Assembly: GCA_019136175.1 (NCBI GenBank)
Contig: JAGVUS010000064.1
Location: 1-5,123, forward strand
From: Chloroflexota bacterium
Lineage (GTDB): Bacteria > Chloroflexota > Anaerolineae > Anaerolineales > Anaerolineaceae
Length of the DNA stretch: 5,123 nucleotides
Reading direction: 5' to 3'
Numbering within the stretch: position 1 is the first letter of the stretch; each line of letters opens with the position of its first letter. Both the position numbers and the translations under genes were made by a program. The notes below the pieces were generated by a model, which saw only the letters and a list, made by a program, of their open reading frames with translations, did not search any database and was not told where the DNA came from. Below, piece after piece: positions 1 through 5,123 of this stretch.

Positions 1-647
1 GGGGTGAGGGCATTGGCGCGGATATTCCTTCCAGCGTAATATGTGGCAAGGTACCGGGTCAGTCCAAGCACACCCGATTTGGTTACAGAGTAAAAAACTG
101 GCTTGTATGCCTGGACATCCTGCCCGGGACGGCGGTAAATACGCTGATCGGGACCTACCAGACCGTAGGTGGAGCAAATATTGATGATGACCCCATGATT
201 CTGCCTGAGCATGGGCTGGACTGCCGCCTGGGCGGACAGGAACATGCCCGTCAGGTTTACATCCAGGGCATCCCGCCAGGCTTTTAGGGGATAGGTCTCA
301 AAGGCATTGGCACCCTGGGAACCAAGGTGCTCGGCATCAAACTTGGGATCCATGGCGGCTGAGCAAACCAGGACATCCAGCCTGCCAAATGACCGGACTG
401 CTTCGTCAACCATCGCCTGCACAGAGGAGGGATCCGTCACGTCCACCCCCACCGCTTTTGCAGCCAGTCCTTCTGCCTGAAGTTTTTCCGCCACCTCGGC
501 TGCAGCAGCCTGATTAAGGTCTGCAACAATCACCCCGGCACCTGCCTGCGCCAATGTACGGCTGAATTGCTTTCCCAGCAAACCCGCGCCACCTGTCACC
601 ACCGCAGCCTGCCCGGTCAGATTGAATTTATCAAAAATATGTGCCAC
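1..647 (-). CDS. SDR-family NAD(P)-dependent oxidoreductase, PtmA-like (C-terminus cut by window edge)
   Basis: Classical short-chain dehydrogenase, presumably a cytosolic NAD(P)-dependent oxidation or reduction of a sugar-like hydroxyl or keto group. I translated 215 codons from GTG at 647. Visible motifs are the Rossmann glycine motif TGGAGLLGK (residues 18-26), an acidic D43 after beta-2 that favours NAD, D69-V70 for adenine contact, the structural N131, catalytic S159 and the YSVTK motif (Y186, K190). The usual NNAG/NNAA motif reads CSAA (residues 95-98), losing its Asn. The following MDPKFD and the Y-S-V-T-K-S-G-V-L-G-L-T-R-Y-L-A run resemble PtmA-type flagellin/surface-sugar SDRs; this is family recall, not a search result. 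About 40-50 residues are missing at the left edge for a typical 255-265 aa SDR. GTG at 647 is preferred over GTG at 650 because the AAGAGG at 658-653 then has a 5-base spacer. It follows the Gfo/Idh gene by 133 bases, with a hairpin between. Substrate unknown. Confidence 0.88.
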   Translation of the reverse strand, partial: MAHIFDKFNLTGQAAVVTGGAGLLGKQFSRTLAQAGAGVIVADLNQAAAAEVAEKLQAEGLAAKAVGVDVTDPSSVQAMVDEAVRSFGRLDVLVCSAAMDPKFDAEHLGSQGANAFETYPLKAWRDALDVNLTGMFLSAQAAVQPMLRQNHGVIINICSTYGLVGPDQRIYRRPGQDVQAYKPVFYSVTKSGVLGLTRYLATYYAGRNIRANALT

Positions 648-652
648 CACTA

Positions 653-658
653 CCTCTT
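653..658 (-). promoter_or_regulatory. Ribosome binding site of the SDR gene
   Basis: AAGAGG on the minus strand lies 5 bases before GTG at 647 and 2 bases before the in-frame GTG at 650. It decides for 647 as the more likely start. An in-frame TGA at 677-675 closes the frame upstream, and there is no ATG between that stop and the GTG codons. Confidence 0.6.
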
Positions 659-714
659 TTTTATCAGGAATTGATCAACGGCAATTGTACCCCAAAATCA
701 AGCCTGCCCGGTGC

Positions 715-746
715 AAACAAAGCCGGGGAGCAAGTTCCTCCCCGGC
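715..746 (-). terminator. Rho-independent terminator after the Gfo/Idh gene
   Basis: A perfect 9-bp stem GCCGGGGAG/CTCCCCGGC (722-730 with 738-746) with a 7-base loop begins 34 bases after the Gfo/Idh stop codon. Reading on the minus strand, the stem is followed at once by TTTGTTTG (721-714). The strong GC stem plus T-rich tail fits an intrinsic terminator. On the plus strand the stem is followed by AACTATTTTT, so it could also work in the other direction. It lies before a same-strand gene, so it may attenuate rather than fully end transcription, or the SDR gene may have its own promoter. Confidence 0.75.
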
Positions 747-780
747 AACTATTTTTCCAAACAAATCATTTGTGAAATCG

Positions 781-1740
781 TTATACAGGCTGAATCTGCT
801 CCACCATTTCCTGCACCCGGATGCCATCTTCCAGGGTACAGACAGGTTCCGCCACGCCTTTAACAACCTCAATAAAATTTTGCAGTTCTGCAAGAAACAT
901 GGAATTCCGTTCAAACCCCGCGGGTGGCGGAACCACTTCCCACCCGCCCTGCCCAGCGTTGAACAACCGGGCTGCACCATCGGCATTATCCCACAGGATG
1001 GTACCCTCCGTACATATCACCTCCAGGCGGTGGACGGGGGGACGCTGCATGTAATTCAGATGTACCGATCCAAGTGCACCACCAGTAAATTGCAGGCTGA
1101 TTTCAGCGGTATCCTCCACGTCAAGATCCAGCTGCGAGAGGGTTCCCGTGAACGAATGAATGGTCTCCACCTCCCCCATCAGCCAGCGCAGGTAATCCAA
1201 CGGGTGGGATAGGGTGCGCACCACGCCGCCACCCAGGTCCCGGCGGGCGGCATAACCCTGCCGGTAATTCTCCCAGGGATGCCAATCGGGCAGGTATTCG
1301 CCCCACAGGGCACGCGCAGCAGCGGGCTTTCCTGCCGCCCCTGCCAGCAGCCATTCTTTCACCTGCCTTAAGCCGGGATGCCAGCGAAACTGGAAGCCCA
1401 CCAGAGCCTTTCCACCACCAGTTGACAATGCCCGCCGCAATTCATTCACGCGGGATAAATTCGCAGCCACCGGTTTTTCGAGAAAAAGATGACATCCAGC
1501 CAGGGCTGCCGGAATGGCGGTCTCCAGGTGGAGTGCGGTGGGATTTGCCACAATGACGGCATCCGGTTGGTGCGCCAGGGCTGCTTCGATAGTGGTTTCC
1601 ACCGGCAGCCCGGCAATTTCTTCCGGTGGCAGTGTGGAATGACCGGAGCGTAGCAGCAGGATATCATGCTCGCCCAGCTCGCGCAGGTTTCGCAGGTGGC
1701 GGCGACCAATTGACCCAAATCCGGCAATCAGGAAGCGCAT
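781..1740 (-). CDS. Gfo/Idh/MocA-family NAD(P)-dependent sugar-type oxidoreductase
   Basis: A cytosolic two-domain dehydrogenase, 319 aa, within the family's usual 310-390 aa. The N-terminal Rossmann fold has GFGSIGRRH (residues 7-15), the turn VANPTALH (64-71) that contacts the nicotinamide, and the EKP motif (88-90) whose Lys is catalytic in this family. The C-terminal domain carries GEYLPDWHPWENYR (147-160) and D168-LGGGV followed by SHPLDYLRWL (178-187), where H179 and D182 match the family's catalytic His/Asp region. The YLPDWHPWE-type segment is one I associate with Gfo/Idh members in surface-polysaccharide and nonulosonate clusters (PtmF-like); that is recall. The ATG at 1740 comes only 5 bases after the transporter stop, with a weak GCGGA ribosome site inside that gene's end, so the two are probably translationally coupled. 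The substrate is probably a sugar, sugar phosphate, nucleotide sugar or inositol and cannot be read from sequence alone. Confidence 0.9.
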   Translation of the reverse strand: MRFLIAGFGSIGRRHLRNLRELGEHDILLLRSGHSTLPPEEIAGLPVETTIEAALAHQPDAVIVANPTALHLETAIPAALAGCHLFLEKPVAANLSRVNELRRALSTGGGKALVGFQFRWHPGLRQVKEWLLAGAAGKPAAARALWGEYLPDWHPWENYRQGYAARRDLGGGVVRTLSHPLDYLRWLMGEVETIHSFTGTLSQLDLDVEDTAEISLQFTGGALGSVHLNYMQRPPVHRLEVICTEGTILWDNADGAARLFNAGQGGWEVVPPPAGFERNSMFLAELQNFIEVVKGVAEPVCTLEDGIRVQEMVEQIQPV

Positions 1741-1745
1741 GATGA

Positions 1746-3077
1746 CTATTCCGCCGCAGGTTGAAGTTCAGCTTCCTTCTTGGATGGAATGATTTCCTTA
1801 ACATACCGCATGGTAATCCAAGCCAGCGCCATGAAGAGCGTGGCAAAGAGGAATGTCCAGCGGTAGTTATCGCCAAGCGCATCCACCAGAACGCCGCTCA
1901 GGACTGGTCCCAGGACCGCAGCAGTTTGCGAGGAGAAATAGTACAGACCGGTATAAGCGCCAATATGTTTCTCATCACCATAATCGTACACCAGCGGCAG
2001 GCTGTTGACGTTCACCAAAGCCCAGAAGAAACCGGTCAAAACCAGTGCGCCAATGAACGTGGCAACACCCTGGATGACAAAGTAACCGATGAGCAAAATC
2101 ACCACCAGTCCGGTCAGCCCAATACGGATGGTTTTCCGGCGACCAATGCGGTGGGCAATCAATCCGGAAGGCACAGAGAAAAGCAGGAAAGACAGGTTGA
2201 CCACCGCGGCATACATGGAAGCCTTGCCGGGGGCAATCCCCAGGGTAAAGACTGCAAAGGAAGACAGGGCTGTTTCCAATGCCTGGAATGCAATGAACCA
2301 GAAGAGGATGCTGATGAGGACAAACATCCCGCTTTTATCCGGGTTGGTGAAAACAATTCCAAGGTTCTTGATGACACCCCGCATGGGTGTCCGATCGGTT
2401 TCGGACTTTTCCGGTACCATGCCGCGCTCCTGGGGGGTTGGCTCGCGCACCCAAATCAGCACGGTTACCAGGGCGGCAATCATTCCCAATGCACCGGCAA
2501 TAAACGGCGCCGCCCGACCCAGGCTGTCGAAGAGCATGCCGCCAAAGAAGTATGCCAGCAAGCCCGCCAACCCGCCCATCAGGTTGATGACCCCATTGGC
2601 TTTGGAGCGCTCATTGGCATGAAACAGGTCACCAAGCCAGGCAATGGTCGGGGAACGGAAGAGTGCCATGCCAAAATTGGTAATCAGAATGAAGACCATG
2701 ATGGCAATAATGGACTGCGCCACCGGAATGAACACAAAGCCCAACACGGCAATGGGAGCACCCAGCATAATCCAGGGCTTGCGGCGTCCAAAGCGGTTCC
2801 AGGTGTGATCACTGCGTTCACCCACCCAGGGTTGAACAAAAATATTGATGAGGTTATCCCAGGTCATGATAAACATTGCCAGGGCGGGCGTCAGCCCAAA
2901 CCCAACCAGGGTGGGAATTGCCTTGCCCTGTTCCAGGAGCTGGCGTTCAAATTCCGGGTTGCCCGCCTGAAGAAACAGTGGAATGAATTGGTTGAAGATG
3001 GGCCAGATGAGACTGATGCCAAAGAAGCCAAATCCAATCAAAAAGGTTTGTGCCCAAGGGAAGCGTCTCGTTGTCAT
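1746..3077 (-). CDS. MFS transporter, SLC45/GPH-like sugar permease
   Basis: A 443-aa integral membrane protein of the major facilitator superfamily, with about 12 hydrophobic segments, beginning near residues 9-36 and ending near 400-425. Features seen: W73-D74-N75; a motif-A region with P83-W84, G86, S89-D90 and GRRKPW (97-102) between TM2 and TM3; R141-S142-P143 in TM4; the E156-R157-S158-K159-A160-N161-G162 loop before a glycine-rich TM5; a hydrophilic central loop (about 211-237); and a second-half motif-A copy with GRRK at 312-315. This pattern fits SLC45-like members of the glycoside-pentoside-hexuronide transporter group, which carry sugars with cations. The cargo is unknown. AGGAG lies 6 bases before the ATG. 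The gene sits 40 bases after trmD and 5 bases before the Gfo/Idh gene, so it probably shares their mRNA and imports, or less likely exports, the compound those enzymes handle. Confidence 0.87.
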   Translation of the reverse strand: MTTRRFPWAQTFLIGFGFFGISLIWPIFNQFIPLFLQAGNPEFERQLLEQGKAIPTLVGFGLTPALAMFIMTWDNLINIFVQPWVGERSDHTWNRFGRRKPWIMLGAPIAVLGFVFIPVAQSIIAIMVFILITNFGMALFRSPTIAWLGDLFHANERSKANGVINLMGGLAGLLAYFFGGMLFDSLGRAAPFIAGALGMIAALVTVLIWVREPTPQERGMVPEKSETDRTPMRGVIKNLGIVFTNPDKSGMFVLISILFWFIAFQALETALSSFAVFTLGIAPGKASMYAAVVNLSFLLFSVPSGLIAHRIGRRKTIRIGLTGLVVILLIGYFVIQGVATFIGALVLTGFFWALVNVNSLPLVYDYGDEKHIGAYTGLYYFSSQTAAVLGPVLSGVLVDALGDNYRWTFLFATLFMALAWITMRYVKEIIPSKKEAELQPAAE

Positions 3078-3083
3078 GATGAT

Positions 3084-3090
3084 CTCCTTT
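3084..3090 (-). promoter_or_regulatory. Strong ribosome binding site of the MFS transporter
   Basis: AAAGGAG on the minus strand is 6 bases before ATG at 3077. It is the best Shine-Dalgarno sequence in the window and contrasts with the poor or absent sites before trmD and the ROK gene. Confidence 0.75.
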
Positions 3091-3117
3091 TAATGAAGAA
3101 TATGATTTATTCAGGGA

Positions 3118-3873
3118 TTAAGGTCCCTGGGATGCACCGGGATCAACTTCTGATTGTACCTTCTTGAGATATTTTCGGTCTGCGTCGGACAGGGAAGCAT
3201 TTTCCAGCAGGTCCGGGCGGCGCAGCAACGTGCGCAGAAGCGCCTGTTCGCGCCGCCAACGGGCAATCCGGGCATGATTGCCGGAAAGGAGAACCTCCGG
3301 CACCCCCCAACCGCGGAATTCCGCCGGACGAGTGTACTGGGGATATTCCAGCAAACCCATGGCAAACGAATCATCCATGGCGCCATCCGGATCACCCAAT
3401 ACACCGGGAATTAGGCGGCTGATGGCATCCATCAGGATCAATGCAGGCAGTTCGCCGCCCGTGAGGACATAATCACCAATCGAAATTTCATCTGTCACCA
3501 AATGCTGGCGAATGCGCTCATCAATCCCCTCATAATGCCCGCATAGCAGACCAATCCTTGGCAAAACAGCAAGTTCTTCGGCAACCTTTTGGGTAAATGT
3601 CCGTCCCTGGGGGGTCATTAAAATAAGCGGACAGGCTGGGGGTGCACCAAGCACATCTTCAACAGCGGCGAAGACCGGGTCGGGCTTCATGACCATGCCC
3701 CCGCCGCCTCCAAACGGCGCATCATCCGTGACATGATGCTTGTCGGTCGTCCAGGTACGAATGTCGTGCAAATGCACGTCCAGCAAACCGCCGGCACGGG
3801 CGCGCTGCAGGATGCTGGCTTCGAGATATGGGATGAATACAGCCGGGAAGAGAGTGAAAACATCAAACTGCAT
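3118..3873 (-). CDS. trmD: tRNA (guanine-N1-)-methyltransferase TrmD
   Basis: TrmD methylates N1 of G37, 3' of the anticodon, in tRNAs reading CNN codons, using S-adenosylmethionine, and so prevents +1 frameshifting. It acts as a homodimer in the cytosol and is a SPOUT-fold (trefoil knot) enzyme. From ATG at 3873 the protein is 251 aa, normal for the family, and starts MQFDVFTLFP as expected. Seen are GGGGGMVMKP (residues 55-64), TPQGR (87-91), the SAM-pocket segments CGHYEGIDERI (111-121) and ISIGDYVLTGGE (130-141), R153 followed by PGVLG (156-160), and D168-S169-F170, whose Asp matches the family's catalytic Asp. An in-frame ATG at 3882 would add three residues, and one at 3939 would add 22 that resemble nothing in the family and would run into the divergent promoter region. 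Unusually, no rpsP, rimM or rplS is adjacent; a transporter follows and a ROK regulator is divergent. Confidence 0.96.
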   Translation of the reverse strand: MQFDVFTLFPAVFIPYLEASILQRARAGGLLDVHLHDIRTWTTDKHHVTDDAPFGGGGGMVMKPDPVFAAVEDVLGAPPACPLILMTPQGRTFTQKVAEELAVLPRIGLLCGHYEGIDERIRQHLVTDEISIGDYVLTGGELPALILMDAISRLIPGVLGDPDGAMDDSFAMGLLEYPQYTRPAEFRGWGVPEVLLSGNHARIARWRREQALLRTLLRRPDLLENASLSDADRKYLKKVQSEVDPGASQGP

Positions 3874-3880
3874 GGAAACC

Positions 3881-3889
3881 ATTCTACCA
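3881..3889 (-). promoter_or_regulatory. Possible extended -10 promoter element for trmD
   Basis: TGGTAGAAT on the minus strand matches an extended -10 (TGn plus TAGAAT, five of six to TATAAT). No good -35 is seen at 16-18 bases; TTGCTT is present but only 13 bases upstream, which is acceptable only because extended -10 promoters can do without one. Transcription would begin around 3874-3873, at or beside the A of the trmD ATG at 3873, giving a leaderless or nearly leaderless mRNA. No Shine-Dalgarno sequence is evident before 3873 or 3882, which agrees with this. Confidence 0.4.
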
Positions 3890-3933
3890 TTTATTGGACA
3901 AGCAATGGGCGGATCCGGGTTGCAGATGGCAGG

Positions 3934-3954
3934 TGTCACTTTCTTTTGTCACTT
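3934..3954. repeat. Tandem direct repeat TGTCACTT, 13-bp period
   Basis: TGTCACTT occurs at 3934-3941 and again at 3947-3954. The second copy overlaps the inverted repeat and the first two bases of the ROK -35 box. Two copies a little over one helical turn apart could serve as a pair of half-sites for a regulator. It is short, so chance is possible, but its position in the divergent control region makes it notable. Confidence 0.45.
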
Positions 3955-3960
3955 GACAAA
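3945..3960. promoter_or_regulatory. Putative operator: inverted repeat over the ROK promoter -35 box
   Basis: A perfect 7-bp inverted repeat TTTGTCA-CT-TGACAAA is centred between 3952 and 3953. With a one-base gap the symmetry continues outward (ACTT at 3938-3941 against AAGT at 3963-3966), giving a quasi-palindrome of about 29 bp. It covers nearly all of the -35 hexamer TTGACA (3953-3958) of the rightward promoter, so a bound protein would block polymerase there. ROK regulators commonly bind operators in their own divergent intergenic regions, so autoregulation by the adjacent ROK protein is the simplest inference. Its centre is about 80 bp upstream of the inferred trmD start, so an effect on the leftward operon is less direct. 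Confidence 0.5.
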
Positions 3961-3981
3961 GTAAGTTGTGTGCGCGATAAT
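3953..3981 (+). promoter_or_regulatory. Sigma70-type promoter of the ROK gene
   Basis: A perfect -35 hexamer TTGACA (3953-3958), a 17-bp spacer and GATAAT (3976-3981, five of six to TATAAT) make a near-consensus housekeeping promoter. The expected start site is about 3988, leaving a leader of only about 12-13 bases before the ATG at 4001. A near-consensus promoter driving a regulator and overlapped by an operator-like palindrome suggests strong expression when not repressed. Confidence 0.75.
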
Positions 3982-4000
3982 CACCATACAAATCCCAGCC

Positions 4001-5123
4001 ATGAACAGCCACCCTGCCTCATCCAGTGTCATCCGGGAAAATAACCTCAGCACGGTTCTCAATTTGATCCACGCAGAGGGCTCCATCTCGCGCGCTGACC
4101 TGATTCGCCGTACAAACCTGAGTGCAACAACCGTATCCGCGCTGGTGAGCGTGCTGATAGAAAGCGGCATTGTCCGCGAAGCCGGAACCGGAGAGTCCAG
4201 CGGCGGACGCCGCCCCATTCTCATTGAATTCAATTACCAGTATAAATATGTGCTGGGGGTGGATATTGGCGCCTCGCACGTTACCGTCCTGATCATGGAC
4301 TTGCATGGTCACCCTCTTGCCCACCACACACAGCAGCACCCCGTCGTGACCGACCCGGCAGGAACTTTTGCAATCGCCCGGAGCTTGATCCAGGACATTC
4401 TGAATGCCTCCCATCTCCAGGAATCAGAACTGTTGGGAGTGGGTTTAACGGTTCCGACTCCCCTGCGCGGCGAGAAACTGGACCAACCGGTCACATACTA
4501 TATGCCCGCCTGGGAAAACGTCATCCCGGTGGTTGAAATTCAAAAAGCCCTGTCCCTGCCCATTTATGTGGAAAACGATGCCAATGCAGGTGCCATCGGA
4601 GAAAAGTGGTGGGGCATTGGCAGAGGATTGGAAAACCTGGCATTTATCAAGATTGGCGTTGGAGTCGGATCAGGATTGATTCTCAGCGGCGACGTTTACC
4701 GCGGTCACAGCGGAACCGCCGGAGAAATAGGACACACCACCATTGAGGTCAACGGGCGGGGCTGCCGCTGCGGCAATCATGGATGCCTGGAAGCCTATGT
4801 TGGTGCAATTGAATTAATCAACACCACACTGGAAACCTATGCCAATGCCGGGGTGCAATCCCCATTTGAACAACCCCCATCTGTAATTCAACTGGTCAAT
4901 GCGGCATTGACGGGCGATCCCATCGCTATTCAAATTATCCAGACTGCTGGGCGGTACCTGGGCACAGCCATTGCCAACCTGTTAAACCTGGTGGACCCGG
5001 GGATCGTCATTCTGAATGGCGAGCTGGTAGGCGCTGGTTCACTCCTGCTGGATGCCGTGCATGCATCCATCCGGCAACGGGTGATGCCCATTGCAGCGCA
5101 AAAAACAGCCATTGTGGTCAGCC
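4001..5123 (+). CDS. ROK-family transcriptional regulator (C-terminus cut by window edge)
   Basis: A sugar-sensing DNA-binding protein of the NagC/Mlc/XylR type; 374 codons are visible with no stop, and some 15-35 residues are probably missing. Residues 14-72 form a winged helix-turn-helix: an N-N-L-S-T-V-L-N-L-I lead helix, I29-S-R-A-D-L, recognition helix around 41-54, and wing with GGRRP (68-72). The ROK actin-like domain begins at GVDIGAS (86-92) and holds the sugar-pocket E191-N192-D193, a glycine-rich GVGVGSGL (219-226), GEIGH (241-245) and the zinc-type C255-x-C257-x4-C262-LEAY. The phosphate loop reads D-I-G-A-S rather than D-x-G-G-T, so ATP binding and kinase activity are doubtful, as usual for ROK repressors, although the pocket residues N192, D193, E242, H245 and E264 remain. 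No Shine-Dalgarno sequence precedes the ATG, which is chosen by position just after a strong promoter and by N-terminal length. It probably controls the divergent transporter/dehydrogenase genes and itself. Ligand unknown. Confidence 0.9.
   Translation, partial: MNSHPASSSVIRENNLSTVLNLIHAEGSISRADLIRRTNLSATTVSALVSVLIESGIVREAGTGESSGGRRPILIEFNYQYKYVLGVDIGASHVTVLIMDLHGHPLAHHTQQHPVVTDPAGTFAIARSLIQDILNASHLQESELLGVGLTVPTPLRGEKLDQPVTYYMPAWENVIPVVEIQKALSLPIYVENDANAGAIGEKWWGIGRGLENLAFIKIGVGVGSGLILSGDVYRGHSGTAGEIGHTTIEVNGRGCRCGNHGCLEAYVGAIELINTTLETYANAGVQSPFEQPPSVIQLVNAALTGDPIAIQIIQTAGRYLGTAIANLLNLVDPGIVILNGELVGAGSLLLDAVHASIRQRVMPIAAQKTAIVVS

Noticed and set aside
684..689. TACAAT on the minus strand as a -10 box for the SDR gene
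   Set aside because: It is suitably placed about 37 bases before the GTG, but I see no -35 at 16-18 bases and no TGn extension, so it is too weak to list as a promoter, though the upstream hairpin makes some promoter here likely.
622..1212. A 196-codon plus-strand open frame across the end of the Gfo/Idh gene and the intergenic hairpin
   Set aside because: No domain, no ribosome site, and it runs antisense to the conserved C-terminal part of a clear Gfo/Idh protein and through the terminator-like hairpin.
3113..3128. Inverted repeat AGGGA-TTAAGG-TCCCT at the trmD stop codon
   Set aside because: The stem is only 5 bp and no T tract follows, so it does not look like a terminator between trmD and the transporter.
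1761..3167. A 468-codon open frame on the plus strand, longer than the transporter gene it opposes
   Set aside because: Its product is rich in Gln, Asn, His, Gly and Glu with no recognisable domain, which is what the antisense of a membrane protein gene gives. The opposite strand encodes a convincing MFS transporter with a strong ribosome site and conserved motifs.
3874..3939. A 22-residue N-terminal extension of TrmD from ATG at 3939
   Set aside because: The family begins at the M-x-F-D-V-x-T-L-F-P segment. The extra residues (rich in Pro and Cys) match nothing known and would place the start in the divergent promoter region.
3949..4414. Minus-strand open frames of 94 and 131 codons opposite the ROK gene start
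   Set aside because: They are antisense to a well-conserved helix-turn-helix and actin-like domain and show no motif of their own.

Overview
The window reads as a bacterial chromosome segment of moderately high GC, densely coded. It carries a bacterial TrmD, a ROK-family regulator, an MFS sugar-type transporter and two sugar-type dehydrogenases. The TrmD wording (the GGGGGMVMKP stretch and the W-T-x-D-K-H-H-V-T-D-D segment) and the gene mix remind me of Chloroflexota, possibly Anaerolineae. That is an impression from family knowledge; no search was run.

Layout from right to left. A ROK transcriptional regulator runs rightward from 4001 and is cut by the right edge. Left of it, four genes run leftward: trmD (3873-3118), an MFS transporter of the SLC45/GPH-like type (3077-1746), a Gfo/Idh/MocA-family oxidoreductase (1740-781) and an SDR-family oxidoreductase (647 to beyond position 1, cut by the left edge). 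Gaps between the first three are 40 and 5 bases, so they look co-transcribed. A 9-bp GC-rich hairpin with a T-rich tail lies between the Gfo/Idh gene and the SDR gene and probably terminates or attenuates transcription.

The divergent region 3874-4000 is the main control point. It holds a very strong-looking sigma70 promoter for the ROK gene (TTGACA, 17-bp spacer, GATAAT). A perfect 7-bp inverted repeat overlaps the -35 box, and an 8-bp direct repeat with 13-bp period lies alongside. An extended -10 element for trmD sits so close to the trmD start that a leaderless transcript is plausible.

Taken together, the ROK regulator probably senses a sugar or sugar derivative and may control the transporter and the two dehydrogenases, which are placed behind a housekeeping tRNA methyltransferase. 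The Gfo/Idh and SDR proteins resemble the oxidoreductase types that accompany surface-sugar or nonulosonate gene sets (PtmF/PtmA-like), but a role in sugar catabolism fits the regulator and transporter equally well. The substrate cannot be told from this window. I see no CRISPR array, insertion sequence, tRNA or rRNA. No gene-free stretch exceeds 300 bases; the two intergenic regions of note are 648-780 and 3874-4000.
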